Shown: positions 1 to 8,461, numbered from the stretch's first letter. The stretch is DNA of 14,167 nucleotides from Alectoria sarmentosa (GCA_009733775.1 WOGZ01000573.1:1-14167), one strand, 5' to 3'. Notes: generated by a model from the sequence alone, not told the origin. Numbers and translations: made by a program.

Positions 1-1
1 T

Positions 2-625
2 CGTATAAGTTTTAATTTTAATATTATTAATTACGTTATTATTCGAAAACGTCTTAATGCTATAAAAGCAGAGAATATTATTAATTATATATAAGATGTT
101 TTCGTTTGCATACGCGATAATTTGAATAAAACATAATTTGCGATAATCGAATAAATTAATCGTTATAAAAAAGATATAACGTTTAAAAAAAACGATTTCG
201 TCTTTTTTAATAACAAAAACATCGTTATTAATAAATTATTTAAAAAATTAAACGACAAAATGTTCGATTTATTTAAAATCATATTTATTATCGATTCTTT
301 TTACAAATTGAAATTATTTAAAATTATAAAAATTTATAACGTTTTTCATCTTAAGTTTTTAAATTTTATCGTTATCAATTTATTATCTAATTAAAAAAAC
401 TTTTTTTTTAAAATTATCATCGTTAAAGATAAAAAGAAATGAATAATTGAAAATATATTAAATTTAAAAAGATTATAAAATCGTTTTAGATATAAAATTA
501 AGTGAAAAAACGTCGATAAAGATTTTAATTAATATAACATTAACGAAGGTGAATTCGATAATATAAAAAACGTAATAAAAGACTTTTATAAAAGATATTT
601 AAATAAATCAAAATAGAAAGATTAA
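2..625 (+). pseudogene. R2 pol remnant: integrase C-terminus and chromodomain
   Basis: One frame (codons starting at 2, 5, 8...) gives the end of a Ty3/gypsy polyprotein broken only by stop codons. The segment at about 173-370 contains FKKNDFVFFNNKNIVI, then KLNDKMFDLFKI and IYNVFHLKFLNF. This is the usual integrase C-terminal (GPY/F-type) domain, in which K-D-L-V, K-L-D-x-K-x-x-G-P-F and I-H-x-V-F-H are normal. At about 405-605 a chromodomain-like segment follows (RFRYKIK*KNVDKDFN*YN, then FDNIKNVIKDFYKRY). Stops stand where Trp or Gln is expected, which is the G-to-A or C-to-T signature. The last codon is taken as TAA at 623-625, shared with R1. Same-family identity with the R1 minus-strand reading is plain by eye. 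Confidence 0.87.
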
Positions 626-921
626 ATATTATTCGATTAAATTAACGACTTGTTTATAAAAAGATTTCATTATTCACTTTTTCTCTTTTTTCTTTTTTTT
701 ATATAATCGTCGTTGTTATAATAAGTAATGACGATTATATACAATTTTCGATTATTGTGCGTGCGTCTTCACGTTATTTTTTTAACGACAAAATCGACGA
801 CGTGTCGATTTATGACTTAAACGAATACGTGATTTTCGTTATTTACATTATGAACATCTTTCGAAGTTCTTTAACGTCGTTTTAAGATCTCGCTATCGTT
901 ATTATTAATTTTATTCGATAT
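626..921 (+). other. R2 3' UTR, first part
   Basis: Non-coding stretch between the pol stop and the R1 insertion. It matches the reverse complement of 1872-1565 in R1. It holds a pyrimidine-rich run at about 676-700 and several CGTCG/GACGA clusters that are also present in R1. I see no open frame shared by both copies. Confidence 0.75.
917..921. repeat. Left target-site duplication of R1 (gatat)
   Basis: Five bases directly left of the R1 3' LTR. The partner on the other side (8017-8021) is aatat, one G/A transition away. The uninterrupted site in R1's own 3' UTR (1565-1569, minus reading) is aatat. Five bp is the normal duplication size for Ty3/gypsy integrases. Confidence 0.75.
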
Positions 922-1124
922 TATTAAAATTAATATAAAGTTATATCATATAAATGTATTAAATAAGACAATTAAGTGAGAAGGAAGTATATACATAAAA
1001 AAAAAAATTTATATAAAAATAAATGCCTTTATTAAGTCACGTTAAGCTTAATCGAATAATATTAAAGAAATGTAATATTAAAAAGAAGTTAATTTTATTA
1101 AAAATATAAAATACGCTCGTAACA
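922..1124 (-). repeat. R1 3' LTR (about 203 bp)
   Basis: Read on the minus strand it starts TGTTACGAGCG and ends TTTTAATA. The family ends are TGTTA...TAACA, a 5-bp inverted terminal repeat (the right end of the 8462-8664 copy still reads taaca). It is preceded in element sense by a polypurine tract, which marks it as the 3' LTR. It carries a TATA-rich stretch and the CACTTAATTGTC site that corresponds to the putative transcript start. It matches the LTRs at 7813-8016, 8462-8664 and 12266-12469. Confidence 0.92.
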
Positions 1125-1140
1125 TTATCTCTCTCTCTTA
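1125..1140 (-). other. Polypurine tract of R1
   Basis: The minus strand reads TAAGAGAGAGAGATAA and ends directly against the first base of the 3' LTR. A purine run in this place is the plus-strand primer site of LTR retrotransposons. R2 has the matching tract at 8447-8461. The LTRs at 7813-8016 and 12266-12469 lack it, consistent with their being 5' LTRs. Confidence 0.82.
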
Positions 1141-1872
1141 AAAAGCGATGTTTTAACGCTATGAAGATCGAAGAAATATGTTTATAACTTGCCTTATATC
1201 TTCAAAACATTTAGTTGATAGTTATTCTCAGTTGAAGAAAGCTGGCGACAACGACGATAACAATATATCATGAAAAGTTCGTTCATAGCATCATCGATAT
1301 TATAATGTTTTATCGTTTTAAACGTTTAAAAATAACGTGATTTGATGAAAAATTGACGTTATAATCGCCGTCAAAGCATTTGAGTGTTTAATATTATTTG
1401 ATATTTCATATTTCGGGCGGAGAAAGAATCGCAGAAATTAAGCGATATGATTGAATAAGGTTTTTCGAACCGAACCGAGCCGCAGGCGCTAAACCTTATT
1501 TGAAGTTTATATATATTTTGATGATGTTTTAAATAGTCTTTTTTTATGAGTTATTATATATGTGATATTAAATGAGATTAATAATAACGATAGCGAGATC
1601 TTTAAACGACGTTAAAAGGCTTTAAAAGATGTTTATAATGTGAATAATGAAAGCCGCGTGTTCGTTTAAACCTTGAATTAATACGTCGTCGTCGTCGACA
1701 TTAATCGATTTTGTTATTAAAAAAATAACGTGAAGACGTATGCATAATAATCGAAAGTTGTATATAATTATCGTCGCTTATTATGATAACGACGACTGTG
1801 AGAAAGAAAGAAAAGAAAAAGTGAATGATGAGATCTTTTTATAAATCAGTCACTAACTCAATCGAGTAATGT
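1141..1872 (-). other. R1 long 3' UTR
   Basis: About 730 bases between the pol stop and the polypurine tract, with no open frame conserved in R2. It contains a purine-rich run (plus 1800-1821), a CGTCG trinucleotide cluster (plus 1682-1699) and a GC-rich inverted repeat (1451-1504). It retains more G+C than most of the window. Its equivalent in R2 is split between 626-921 and 8017-8446. It may carry RNA structure or packaging signals, but that is inference. Confidence 0.7.
1451..1504. repeat. GC-rich hairpin in the 3' UTR
   Basis: AATAAGGTTT (1454-1463) and AAACCTTATT (1491-1500) form a perfect 10-bp inverted repeat around a 27-base, markedly GC-rich loop containing the repeat CGAACCGAACCGAGCCG. 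The R2 counterpart, near 8086-8140, keeps the outline with C/T and G/A changes (ataagattt ... gagattttat). The structure therefore belongs to the element family. Confidence 0.65.
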
Positions 1873-2103
1873 TTAATCTTTTTATCTTGACTTATTTAAA
1901 TATCTTTTATAAAAATCTTTTATTACGTTTTTTATATTATCGAATTTATTTTCATTAATATTATATTAATTAAAATCTTTATTAACGTTTTTTTATTTAA
2001 TTTTATATTTAAAACGATTTTATAATTTTTTTAAATTTAATATATTTTTAATTATTTATTTATTTTTATTTTTAACGATAATAATTTTAAAAAAAAAGTT
2101 TTT
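1873..2103 (-). pseudogene. R1 C-terminal chromodomain
   Basis: In frame after the integrase C-terminal domain come IIKNILNLKKL, RFKYKIK*KNVNKDFN*YN and KFDNIKNVIKDFYKRYLNK. This fits a chromodomain core (VExIL, a YxVKWxGY-like strand, a W at the later aromatic-cage position, then a C-terminal helix). The two stops fall on expected Trp positions, TGG turned TAA. The same segment is in R2 at about 405-605. In chromoviruses this domain binds methylated histone tails and targets integration to heterochromatin. Family resemblance is by eye only. Confidence 0.75.
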
Positions 2104-3170
2104 TTAATTAAATAATAAATTAATAACAATAAAATTTAAAAATTTAAAATAAAAAACGTTATAAATTTTTATAATTTTAAATAATTTCAATTTATAAAAA
2201 GAATCGATAATGAATATGATTTTGAATAAATCGAACATTTTATCGTTCAATTTCTTAAATGATTTATTAATAACGATGTTTTTGTTGTTAAAAAAGACGA
2301 GATCGCCTTTTTTAAACGTCATATTTTTTTTATAACGATTAATTTATTCGATTATCGCAAGTTGTGTTTTATTTAAGTTATCGCGTATATAAATGAAAAC
2401 ATCTTATATGTGATTAATGATATCTTTTGTTTTTATAATATTAAGACGTTTTCGAATAATAGCGTAATTAATAATATTAAAATTAAAGTTTATATAAAAA
2501 TGAAAATCTTTATTTATATAAAAAGGCGACACATTAATAAAGATTAAAACATTATTATTGTTCACAAATTCGATTATAAATATTTATTTGACTTAATCGT
2601 TTTGTATATGATTGCAATAAATACGCAAATAACGTTTTAAGTTTTAATTATTTCGTTTCGTTTATTTATTTATTTTAAAATAAAAGATCGTAAATAATTT
2701 AATTTAAATATCGAGTCTTTTATAAAAAGATTTTTATATTATAATAACAAATTGTGAATCTCGATCGAACATTATTAATATTAATAATTCGTATATACGA
2801 AAAACTTCTCTAATAAACATTTCAATAATATTTTTAATAAATGTGTTATTATTTTTCGTCGTGCATAATACGTAATAACGCTTTTTAATTAAACGATTTA
2901 TTATAATTTATATAACGTTATAATCTTTTAATAATAATAAATCGACGATAAAGTTTATAAAAATGTTTTATTAACGTTTTTGTGAAATTGAAAGTAATTA
3001 TAATAAATTATATTTATGATGTTTGAAAATTTTGATTTTTTTGCAAATGTAGCAATTGTTGATATATGTAACGATTGTTATTTTCATATTTTTTTAATAA
3101 TATTCTCATTTAAGTAATTTATATATATAAACGATTTTTGAATAATCACATATAGATTGATCGTGTATTT
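2104..3170 (-). pseudogene. R1 integrase
   Basis: The zinc-binding N-terminus reads KIHDQSICDYSKIVYIYKLL followed by YINNCYICKKIKIFKH. The first His (3163-3165) and both Cys (C-x2-C at 3043-3054) remain, but the second His (usually GHxG) is Tyr. The core follows: INFIVDL with the first catalytic Asp changed to Asn (2953-2955), MFDRDSQFV with the second Asp intact (2764-2766), and a T-K-R-N segment where the catalytic Glu of QTERxN is Lys (2656-2658). Then come EFVNNNNV and VSPFY, standard for this family. The C-terminal domain (open piece 2322-2104) reads MTFKKGDLVFFNNKNIVI, then KLNDKMFDLFKI and KIYNVFYFKFLNF. Confidence 0.92.
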
Positions 3171-3659
3171 TTTAAATAATAATCGTATACATAGATTTAA
3201 ATATTTATAAACGATCTTCGTGATAAAGAATATCGTTTATAATAATGCATTTATTGAATATAATATCTTTTAATTTCTTCTTATCATTAATAATTATCTC
3301 GCGTATTTCATTATATTCGTTATCGACTTTATTTGTTTCGAACATTTTATGAAAAAAAAAATCATTAATAACATTAATCTCGAATTCGATATTATCGAGA
3401 TTTAAACGGTTCGATATAAAAATGATTTGATGTTATTATCTGAGCCGTTTATTCATAAAGTCGATAGATTTACATTTAATTATTCGAGTGAAGGCATCAG
3501 CCTTAAGATTTTGTGATCTCGAACGATAAATGATTTTAATGTTATATTCGAATAACATATCGAGATATTTAACTTAACGATAACTCAAGTCACGTCTTTC
3601 AACAAAATATATAAAATCTTTATAATTCGTGAATATCTTAATCGAAATGTTGATACATT

Positions 3660-3876
3660 TCAATTCGGGTCGTTAATGTTTTAAACATCGAATAATAATG
3701 AATAATTTTTTATCGTAAATTTGATAATTGCATTCGATCGGAGTTAGGTTTTTGTTATAAAAGGTCATTGAATGTAATATTCTCTCATCATCATATTGTA
3801 ATAATACTCTCTCATTAACATAATCGAAAGAATTCGTTTTCAGAATTGTTTTTTTAAATTTATCGAAATGCCGCAA
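3660..3876 (-). pseudogene. R1 RNase H domain
   Basis: The open piece reads FDKFKKTILKTNSFDYVNER, then LLQYDDERILHSMTFYNKN and LTPIECNYQIYDKKLFIIIR. This matches the Ty3/gypsy RNase H pattern (ILETDASDY, LSQ, PVAFxSKKLxPAExNYxIxDKELLAII). The catalytic Asp of ETDAS is Asn, and two Glu positions are Gln or Lys. The domain would degrade the RNA strand of the RNA-DNA hybrid. It lies directly after the RT connection region in the same frame. Confidence 0.92.
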
Positions 3877-4234
3877 AGTAGAAATTTATATAACGTTGAT
3901 TTTTAATTGAATAAAGACTTTTTAATAGACGAATGATCATTCGTAAATGATATCTTTTCTTATAAAACGAATCATCGATTTGATTATTTTCGAAAAGTCT
4001 TTTATAAACCTTTTATAGAAATTATAAAAGTTGATAAAGATTTGTATTTGTTTTAAATTCGTAAATTGTGTTTAATCGATAACGACTTATATTTTAATCA
4101 AATTCATTTATAATTCATCGATAAATATGAGAAGGTTTAGAAATTTGATCTCTTATACATGAAATTCGCATTTGAGAATGTTCATTTATAAATCGGTTTT
4201 TTATAACTTTTAAAGAATTAATTAAACATGTTGA

Positions 4235-4851
4235 ACGTGTTTCTTTTTGATTTTGTTATAAATAAAAATATCGTTTAAATATGCTTGATAGAAGTTATTC
4301 AGATACTCAAAAAAAATGTTATTCATGTATTGTTAATAAATAATAGGGTCATTTGTTAATTTAAATGAAAACATTCGATATTTGTATGCTTTAAAAAATG
4401 TAACAAATGTAATAAAGTCTTTATTATTCAAATGCATTCGAAGCTTATTAAAAGTAACGATAATGTTAAATCGTATAAAATATTTATAGTCTTATATTTT
4501 TGCTAAAATCTCATTTATTAATGAAATAAAATATCGATTCTTTTTGATGATAGCGTTCAGCTTTCGATAGTTCACACAAAATCGTAGGTCTTTATTTGAT
4601 TTTTCAACAAATAAAATAGATGAGGCGAATGAAGCATAATTAAATACGATAAATTTTTTTCTTAAATGTTCGTTCAGATATTTCTTGATTTGTTCGAGTT
4701 TGTGATCTGATAATAAATAGATTCGACTTTTAAATAATGCATTTTTATTTACTTTCTCAGCGAATTTCAGTTTATAATCATAAAAATGATGTGAAAATAA
4801 TATGTTCGCTTGTGATTTATCAAAAACATTTGCGTAATTATGATAGTTCAT
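4235..4851 (-). pseudogene. R1 reverse transcriptase domain
   Basis: The open piece 4851-4492 begins around YANVFDKSQANILFSHHFYD and continues through YLLSDHKLEQIKKYLNEHL, SSILFVEKSNKDLRFCVNY and RKLNAIIKKNRYFISLINEI. These are textbook Ty3/gypsy RT blocks 1-2. After a TAA the same frame gives YKYFIRFNIIVTFNKLRMH, where the first catalytic Asp (F-D-I) is Asn at 4465-4467. It then gives KYRMFSFKLTNDP and QAYLNDIFIYNKIKKKH. The YxDD box is YLND at 4270-4281, so the second catalytic Asp is lost. The domain order and spacing are normal. Confidence 0.93.
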
Positions 4852-4872
4852 AAAAAGTTTGCTAAGAACCTC

Positions 4873-5690
4873 TTAAGAAGTGAGGGTCTCAGCATTATTA
4901 ATTTGAGCGTTCTTCGATATATATGATTTATAACATCTTTTATATTTGATTTCGAAGTCGTATAAACATGATTTATTAATCGATATTCGATTATCTCGTT
5001 GTAATTGTGATATAACCTCAAAAGATTTATTAAAAATATCGTAAATCTTATTTATTATCAAAGAAAAGAGCTTGTTCTCTTTGTTTCGAATCAAATAATA
5101 ATAAATCGATGCATCAATTTTAGCAATATCGATGAAATCGAACTCCTTAATCATCTTTTCTTTAAGCGTCTTAAATGTTAATATCGACCTTTTCTTATTT
5201 ATAATATTTTTAAAATAATTCATATCGAAGTTATTTTCATTCGATTCATTTTTAATAATAGATTTGAAAGATTGTGTAATAACAATAAATGATGTTTTTG
5301 ATAGAAACGATAAATTTTTAAATGCTGATATTTTATTGTCGTTATATTCACATCGTTTAAATATAAACAATATTTTATCTTTTAACATATCGAGTATGAT
5401 TTTATGCTTGTTCATTTATGACTTTTCGAAAATCAAATCATGTTATTTTAATAAAGCGATAAAAATAAAGTAAGATCCTTTTTTATAATCGTGTATATTT
5501 AAAATAAATAAAAAACAATGAATGATAAATTGTTTAAACAATCGCTCATTATAATCTCGTAATGATTTTAACTTAAAAAGAAAATAAGACTCGATTTATA
5601 AACGTTTATATATTTCAAATACGATAATTTCATTGATAATGATATAAACCTCGATACATCCGCAATTCATAAAAGAATTCGTAAATATTA
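4873..5690 (-). pseudogene. R1 protease and protease-RT linker
   Basis: This segment is upstream of RT in the pol frame. Near 5680-5590 the frame reads CGCIEVYIIINEIIVFEIYK, where an aspartic protease would have its ALIDxG active site; the Asp position is now Asn. Further on come KLKSLRDYNERLFKQFIIH and, after two stops, MNKHKIILDMLKDKILFIF (from 5415). The latter matches the usual Ty3/gypsy segment of the type 'GxPWMxKHxxxIDxxxxxLxF'. The rest, down to 4873, is a variable linker rich in Lys and Ile. The LIDxG assignment is weaker than the linker assignment. Confidence 0.65.
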
Positions 5691-5810
5691 TTTATTAATC
5701 TTGTAATAATAACATAATTATTATTTGAAAAAAACGTTATGTTAAGGAATTATTTAAAATATTCGTTAAACACACGTTCATATTACCTCTTATCGTGATT
5801 TTAAAAGAGA

Positions 5811-7094
5811 TTAATCTTTTCTCGAATCATTCGAAGAATCTTTCAAATCATCGTCGTCGTTATTATTCATTTTTATAATATGTATTCGAATAATTTTCTT
5901 ATTCGATTAAAAACAATCACGCTTGATGTGTTTAGTTTAATTGCAATTATAACACATAAACTCTTTAATATCGATTTCGACTTTAACTTTAATAAATGAA
6001 ATCGATATAATAAATTTTATAAATACTATTATGATGCGAGTGATTCTCGTTATTGAGATAATTAATTTTCTTATTAAATATGCAATCTTAAATGTGAATG
6101 TTTTAAACTTTTTTTCATATTTAACACGTTAAATGTTATTTAATTTTCGTAAGTATTTCTTAATAAATGTTAACTCGTTAAAACCTTCATATACGTTTCA
6201 ATTCTTTCGTAAACCTTCACGAATCTTCAGGCGTAAATATCGTATCATATTGTTTTTATTTTTATCGATGACCTGATCAAATCGAATAAAATCGATATAA
6301 AATTTCATAAAAGATATGATATTTTGTTGAAGGGAATTATATTATCGTTTAGCATTATTTTATCGATCAGAGTTCTCGTGAATGTTGATTAAATCATTCA
6401 TTATTTCTTTGTAAAATTGATATAAATTTGAATAATTTCTTAATCGACGTCTTATGATCTATTTTAAAGCTTTTTCTTTTAATTTAAAAATAATATAAGC
6501 TAGCTTAAACTCAATAATAAAATATTAATCATAATTAATAATAAATTTGTGATTCATTTTAAAAGATCAATCGTTTTATATAAAACTTTTTTTATTCGTA
6601 AAGATAAAAGAGTCAGATAACTTGAAAGATTTATTCTTTTTCGATATAAATCGATTCTTGAATTTATTATGAGAAAGTTCATTCTTTAAATCTTTCTTTA
6701 AATTCTTTTTTAGTGATTAAAGCTTCATTATATTGATTTTTCGTTACAATTATATCATTTACTTTTATTAATCACGAGCGATGTTATTCGATTGCTAAGT
6801 CATTTGCTTCGATTGATGTAAAGAATTCATAACCTCATCTTTATCGATAATAGTCTTATAAAAATGAGATGAAAATTCGCGAAAATCGTCTTGTTCAAAA
6901 TGAAGTTGATTTAATATATCAAGAAACTTCGTAAATGCAGCTTTCGTTCAATGTAATAATTGCTTATTAATAAAAATGTATTATGAGTTAGATTTATAAT
7001 GTTGAAAAAGGTTTTCGAGGTTTTCAAATATAACGAAGATACGACATTTATTAATTTTGTTTAAGAGACCTTAAATGTGATTTTTTCTTTTCAT
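5811..7094 (-). pseudogene. R1 gag (capsid/nucleocapsid), inactivated
   Basis: The start is taken at ATG 7094-7092 (MKRKNHI), because R3 has an ATG at the aligned place (13185). The frame runs to TAA 5813-5811, about 427 codons. Segments include FLDILNQLHFEQDDFREFSS, FKLSDSFIFTNKKSF, NDWSFKMNHKFIINYDQYF (TGA at the Trp), LAYIIFKLKEKALK, FMKFYIDFIRFDQVI and IRYLRLKIREGL. This is the usual layout of a fungal Retrotrans_gag capsid. A CCHC zinc knuckle lies at 5954-5913 (CYNCN*TKHIKRDC, spacing C-x2-C-x4-H-x4-C). An acidic tail (NNNDDDDLKDSSNDSRKD) ends the protein. At least a dozen stops interrupt it, many at probable Gln/Arg/Trp codons. The last codons overlap the start of pol in the -1 frame. 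Confidence 0.87.
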
Positions 7095-7332
7095 TTTGAT
7101 AAAGATTATCGATAAAAAAGAAAACAAAAGAGAGAAAAAAGGAGAGAAGTTTAAATATTTCGAAAAATGTAATATTAAAGAATATTGTGGCAAAGGAGAG
7201 TGTTAACATTTCTCATTTAAAATATTTGATGATTTTCGTGTGATAAAGAAATTTGATTTTAGCACATAAAAAACAATAAAGAGTGTTATTTAATCGTTTG
7301 TTCATTTATTAAACTTTCGTGAAAATAGTGTA

Positions 7333-7599
7333 TTAATTGAATAACGTTCTTTTAATTTCGTTATTTATGCAGAGAATATTTATTATGTCGTCGTTAATTT
7401 CGTACGAGGAAATTTTATAATGCGGAGTGAAGAAGGAAAACTTTAAAAGATTATAAAATCGTAATTTCTTATTCGATAATGATGTCGTGAAAGATCTAAG
7501 TATCTTTAATAATAATCTTTTAAACGATATAATCGATCTTGTTTTAACTTGAGTTATATGAGAGTGATGTGTGATTATTTCTTTCGATTCGTTAATCAA
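7333..7599 (-). pseudogene. Leader ORF of unknown function in R1
   Basis: An 88-codon open frame upstream of gag and in a different frame from it. It opens at TTG, not ATG, and the nearest upstream in-frame codon is a stop, so the real start is unclear. It reads KTRSIISFKRLLLKILRSF, TTSLSNKKLRFYNLLKFSF, then FTPHYKISSYEINDDIIN and ends with an FN-stop. R3 has the same frame at 12746-12949, including KSFTTLLSNKKSRFYNLSKF and the same stop. Copies differ mainly by transitions. It could be an extra small protein, an N-terminal extension of Gag joined by an unseen frame change or intron, or a chance open frame. I do not recognise any domain. Confidence 0.4.
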
Positions 7600-7802
7600 A
7601 TGAATGTTTCAATATCTTTTTTATACTCGTTATTGTTGATAAGACGAATCGTTATCTCGATGTGAGTTACTCGAATTTCAGTTGTCGTAGGTGACCTGAT
7701 TCAGAGATACGATATTTTAATAATTTTTATGTCTTGATAAAGCCTTTATCAGCACGATTCTTTAAATTCGTCAATTAATACGAATAAAGTGAATAAGATA
7801 AT

Positions 7803-7810
7803 TTAGTTGT
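7803..7810 (-). other. Putative primer-binding site (self-priming type) of R1
   Basis: On the minus strand ACAACTAA starts two bases after the 5' LTR ends, where a primer-binding site belongs. I recognise no tRNA 3' end. It is an exact complement of the TTAGTTGT inside the same LTR (plus 7859-7866). In Tf1-type elements the primer site pairs with the 5' end of the element's own transcript, so this is a candidate for self-priming. R3 shows the same arrangement (12472-12480). Confidence 0.55.
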
Positions 7811-7812
7811 AA

Positions 7813-8016
7813 TATCAAAATTAATATAAAGTTATATTATATGAATATATTAAATAAGACAACTAAGTGAAAAGAAAGTATATATATAAAAAAGAGACAT
7901 TTATATAAAAACAAATATCTTTATTAAGTCACGTTAAGTTTAATCGAATAGTGTTAAAGAAATGTAATATTAAAAAGAAGTTAACTTTATTAAAAATGTA
8001 AAATACGCTCGTAATA
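7813..8016 (-). repeat. R1 5' LTR (about 204 bp)
   Basis: The minus reading begins TATTACGAGCGTATTTTACA (first TG now TA) and ends AATTTTGATA. It matches the 3' LTR at 922-1124 throughout, with only transitions plus a small indel. A TATA-rich run (plus 7879-7890) lies just upstream, in element sense, of CACTTAGTTGTC (plus 7858-7869). That gives a plausible promoter with transcript start near the CACTTAG, about 148 bases into the LTR. It is followed by the leader and gag. Confidence 0.92.
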
Positions 8017-8021
8017 AATAT
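8017..8021. repeat. Right target-site duplication of R1 (aatat)
   Basis: Five bases directly right of the R1 5' LTR and the partner of 917-921 (gatat). It is also the first base block of the resumed R2 3' UTR. Confidence 0.75.
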
Positions 8022-8446
8022 TATATGTATAATAATTCACGAAGAAAGATTATATAAAGCATTATTAAAATATATATAAATTTTAAATAAGATTTAACGT
8101 TTGCGACTCGATTCGATTCGAGAGATTTTATTTAATTATATCGCTTAATTTCTGCGATTCTTTTTTCGCTCGAAATATAAAGTATTAAATAACATTAAAC
8201 ACTTAAATGCTTTAACGGCGATAATAACGTTAATTTTTTATCAAATCACGTTATTTTTAAATGTTTAAAATAACAAAACATTATAATATCGACGATGTTA
8301 TAAACGAATTTTTCACGATATATTGTTATCGTTATTATCGTTAACTTTTTTCAATTGAAAATGATTATTAATTAAATGTTTCAAAGATATAAAACAAGTT
8401 ATAAACACATTTCTTCGATTTTTATAGCGTTAAGATATCGCTTTTT

Positions 8447-8461
8447 AAGAGAAGAAAATAA
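8447..8461 (+). other. Polypurine tract of R2
   Basis: AAGAGAAGAAAATAA ends against the first base of the LTR at 8462. It corresponds to the R1 tract at 1125-1140 and identifies 8462-8664 as a 3' LTR, not a 5' one. Confidence 0.78.

Larger units (their letters stand above)
1..921 (+). mobile_element. R2: 3' part of an interrupted Ty3/gypsy copy (left piece)
   Basis: This is the left piece of a plus-strand retrotransposon copy. Read forward, it aligns without large gaps to the reverse complement of about 2497-1565, the end of pol plus 3' UTR of copy R1. It stops at 921, exactly where the R1 LTR begins, and the missing remainder of the 3' UTR and LTR follows at 8017-8664. R2 is therefore the older host copy and R1 the insertion. 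Its 5' LTR, gag and most of pol lie left of the window. Differences from R1 are nearly all C/T or G/A. Confidence 0.88.
1..2497. repeat. Large inverted repeat made by R2 and R1 3' ends
   Basis: 1-921 and about 1565-2497 are reverse complements of each other, diverged by transitions, around a spacer of about 640 bases. The spacer is the R1 LTR plus the rest of its 3' UTR. It is a by-product of the opposite-strand nested insertion. Confidence 0.85.
1873..5822 (-). pseudogene. R1 pol polyprotein (PR-RT-RNaseH-IN-chromodomain), inactivated
   Basis: The reading frame with codons starting at multiples of 3 on the minus strand stays in register from about 5822 to the TAA at 1873-1875. That is about 1,316 codons, the normal size of a Ty3/gypsy Pol, and it has no visible indel. 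It is cut into short open pieces by stops that sit at expected Gln, Arg or Trp positions. Order: protease (about 5690-5418), RT (4851 to about 4235), RNase H (3876 to about 3660), integrase (about 3170-2104), chromodomain (about 2060-1880). Pol is in the -1 frame relative to gag and overlaps its last codons. The product would be cleaved by its own protease to copy and integrate the element. Every catalytic site checked carries D-to-N, E-to-K or H-to-Y changes, all explained by C-to-T or G-to-A. Confidence 0.92.
7095..7812 (-). other. R1 leader between 5' LTR and gag
   Basis: About 718 bases, unusually long for an untranslated leader. It begins with a primer-binding-site candidate (7803-7810) and includes the leader frame 7333-7599, which is described separately. 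The part nearest gag is purine/pyrimidine-biased (plus 7081-7160). R3 has a collinear leader of about 715 bases at 12470-13184. Confidence 0.75.
922..8016 (-). mobile_element. R1: complete but inactivated Ty3/gypsy chromovirus-type LTR retrotransposon
   Basis: This is a full-length element of about 7.1 kb in the order LTR, leader, gag, protease, RT, RNase H, integrase, chromodomain, 3' UTR, polypurine tract, LTR. Integrase downstream of RT defines Ty3/gypsy rather than Ty1/copia, and the C-terminal chromodomain places it with the chromoviruses. The two LTRs (922-1124 and 7813-8016) match along their length. They differ by roughly 17-20 transitions and one small indel, and I saw no clear transversion. 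A 5-bp target duplication flanks the element. All of pol lies in one frame, so decay has been by point mutation and not by indels. It is less AT-eroded than the surrounding copies, as expected for the youngest insertion. It cannot be autonomous because gag and pol carry many stops and lost catalytic residues. Confidence 0.93.

Noticed and set aside
922..1124. 3' LTR of the plus-strand copy R2
   Set aside because: Its orientation is minus and its polypurine tract is on the right side (1125-1140), so it belongs to R1. R2's LTR is at 8462-8664.
1465..1490. tRNA-like T-arm (GGTTCGGTTCGA on the minus strand)
   Set aside because: No acceptor stem, anticodon arm or CCA context surrounds it. It is the loop of a hairpin shared by element copies.
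1682..1699. CGTCGTCGTCG run as a microsatellite or CRISPR-like repeat
   Set aside because: It is only four to five units, present in altered form in the other copy, and part of the 3' UTR. There are no spaced direct repeats.
5264..5473. Plus-strand open frame of 69 codons
   Set aside because: It is antisense to the R1 protease-RT linker, which is supported by homology and by the pol frame. It has no counterpart of its own.
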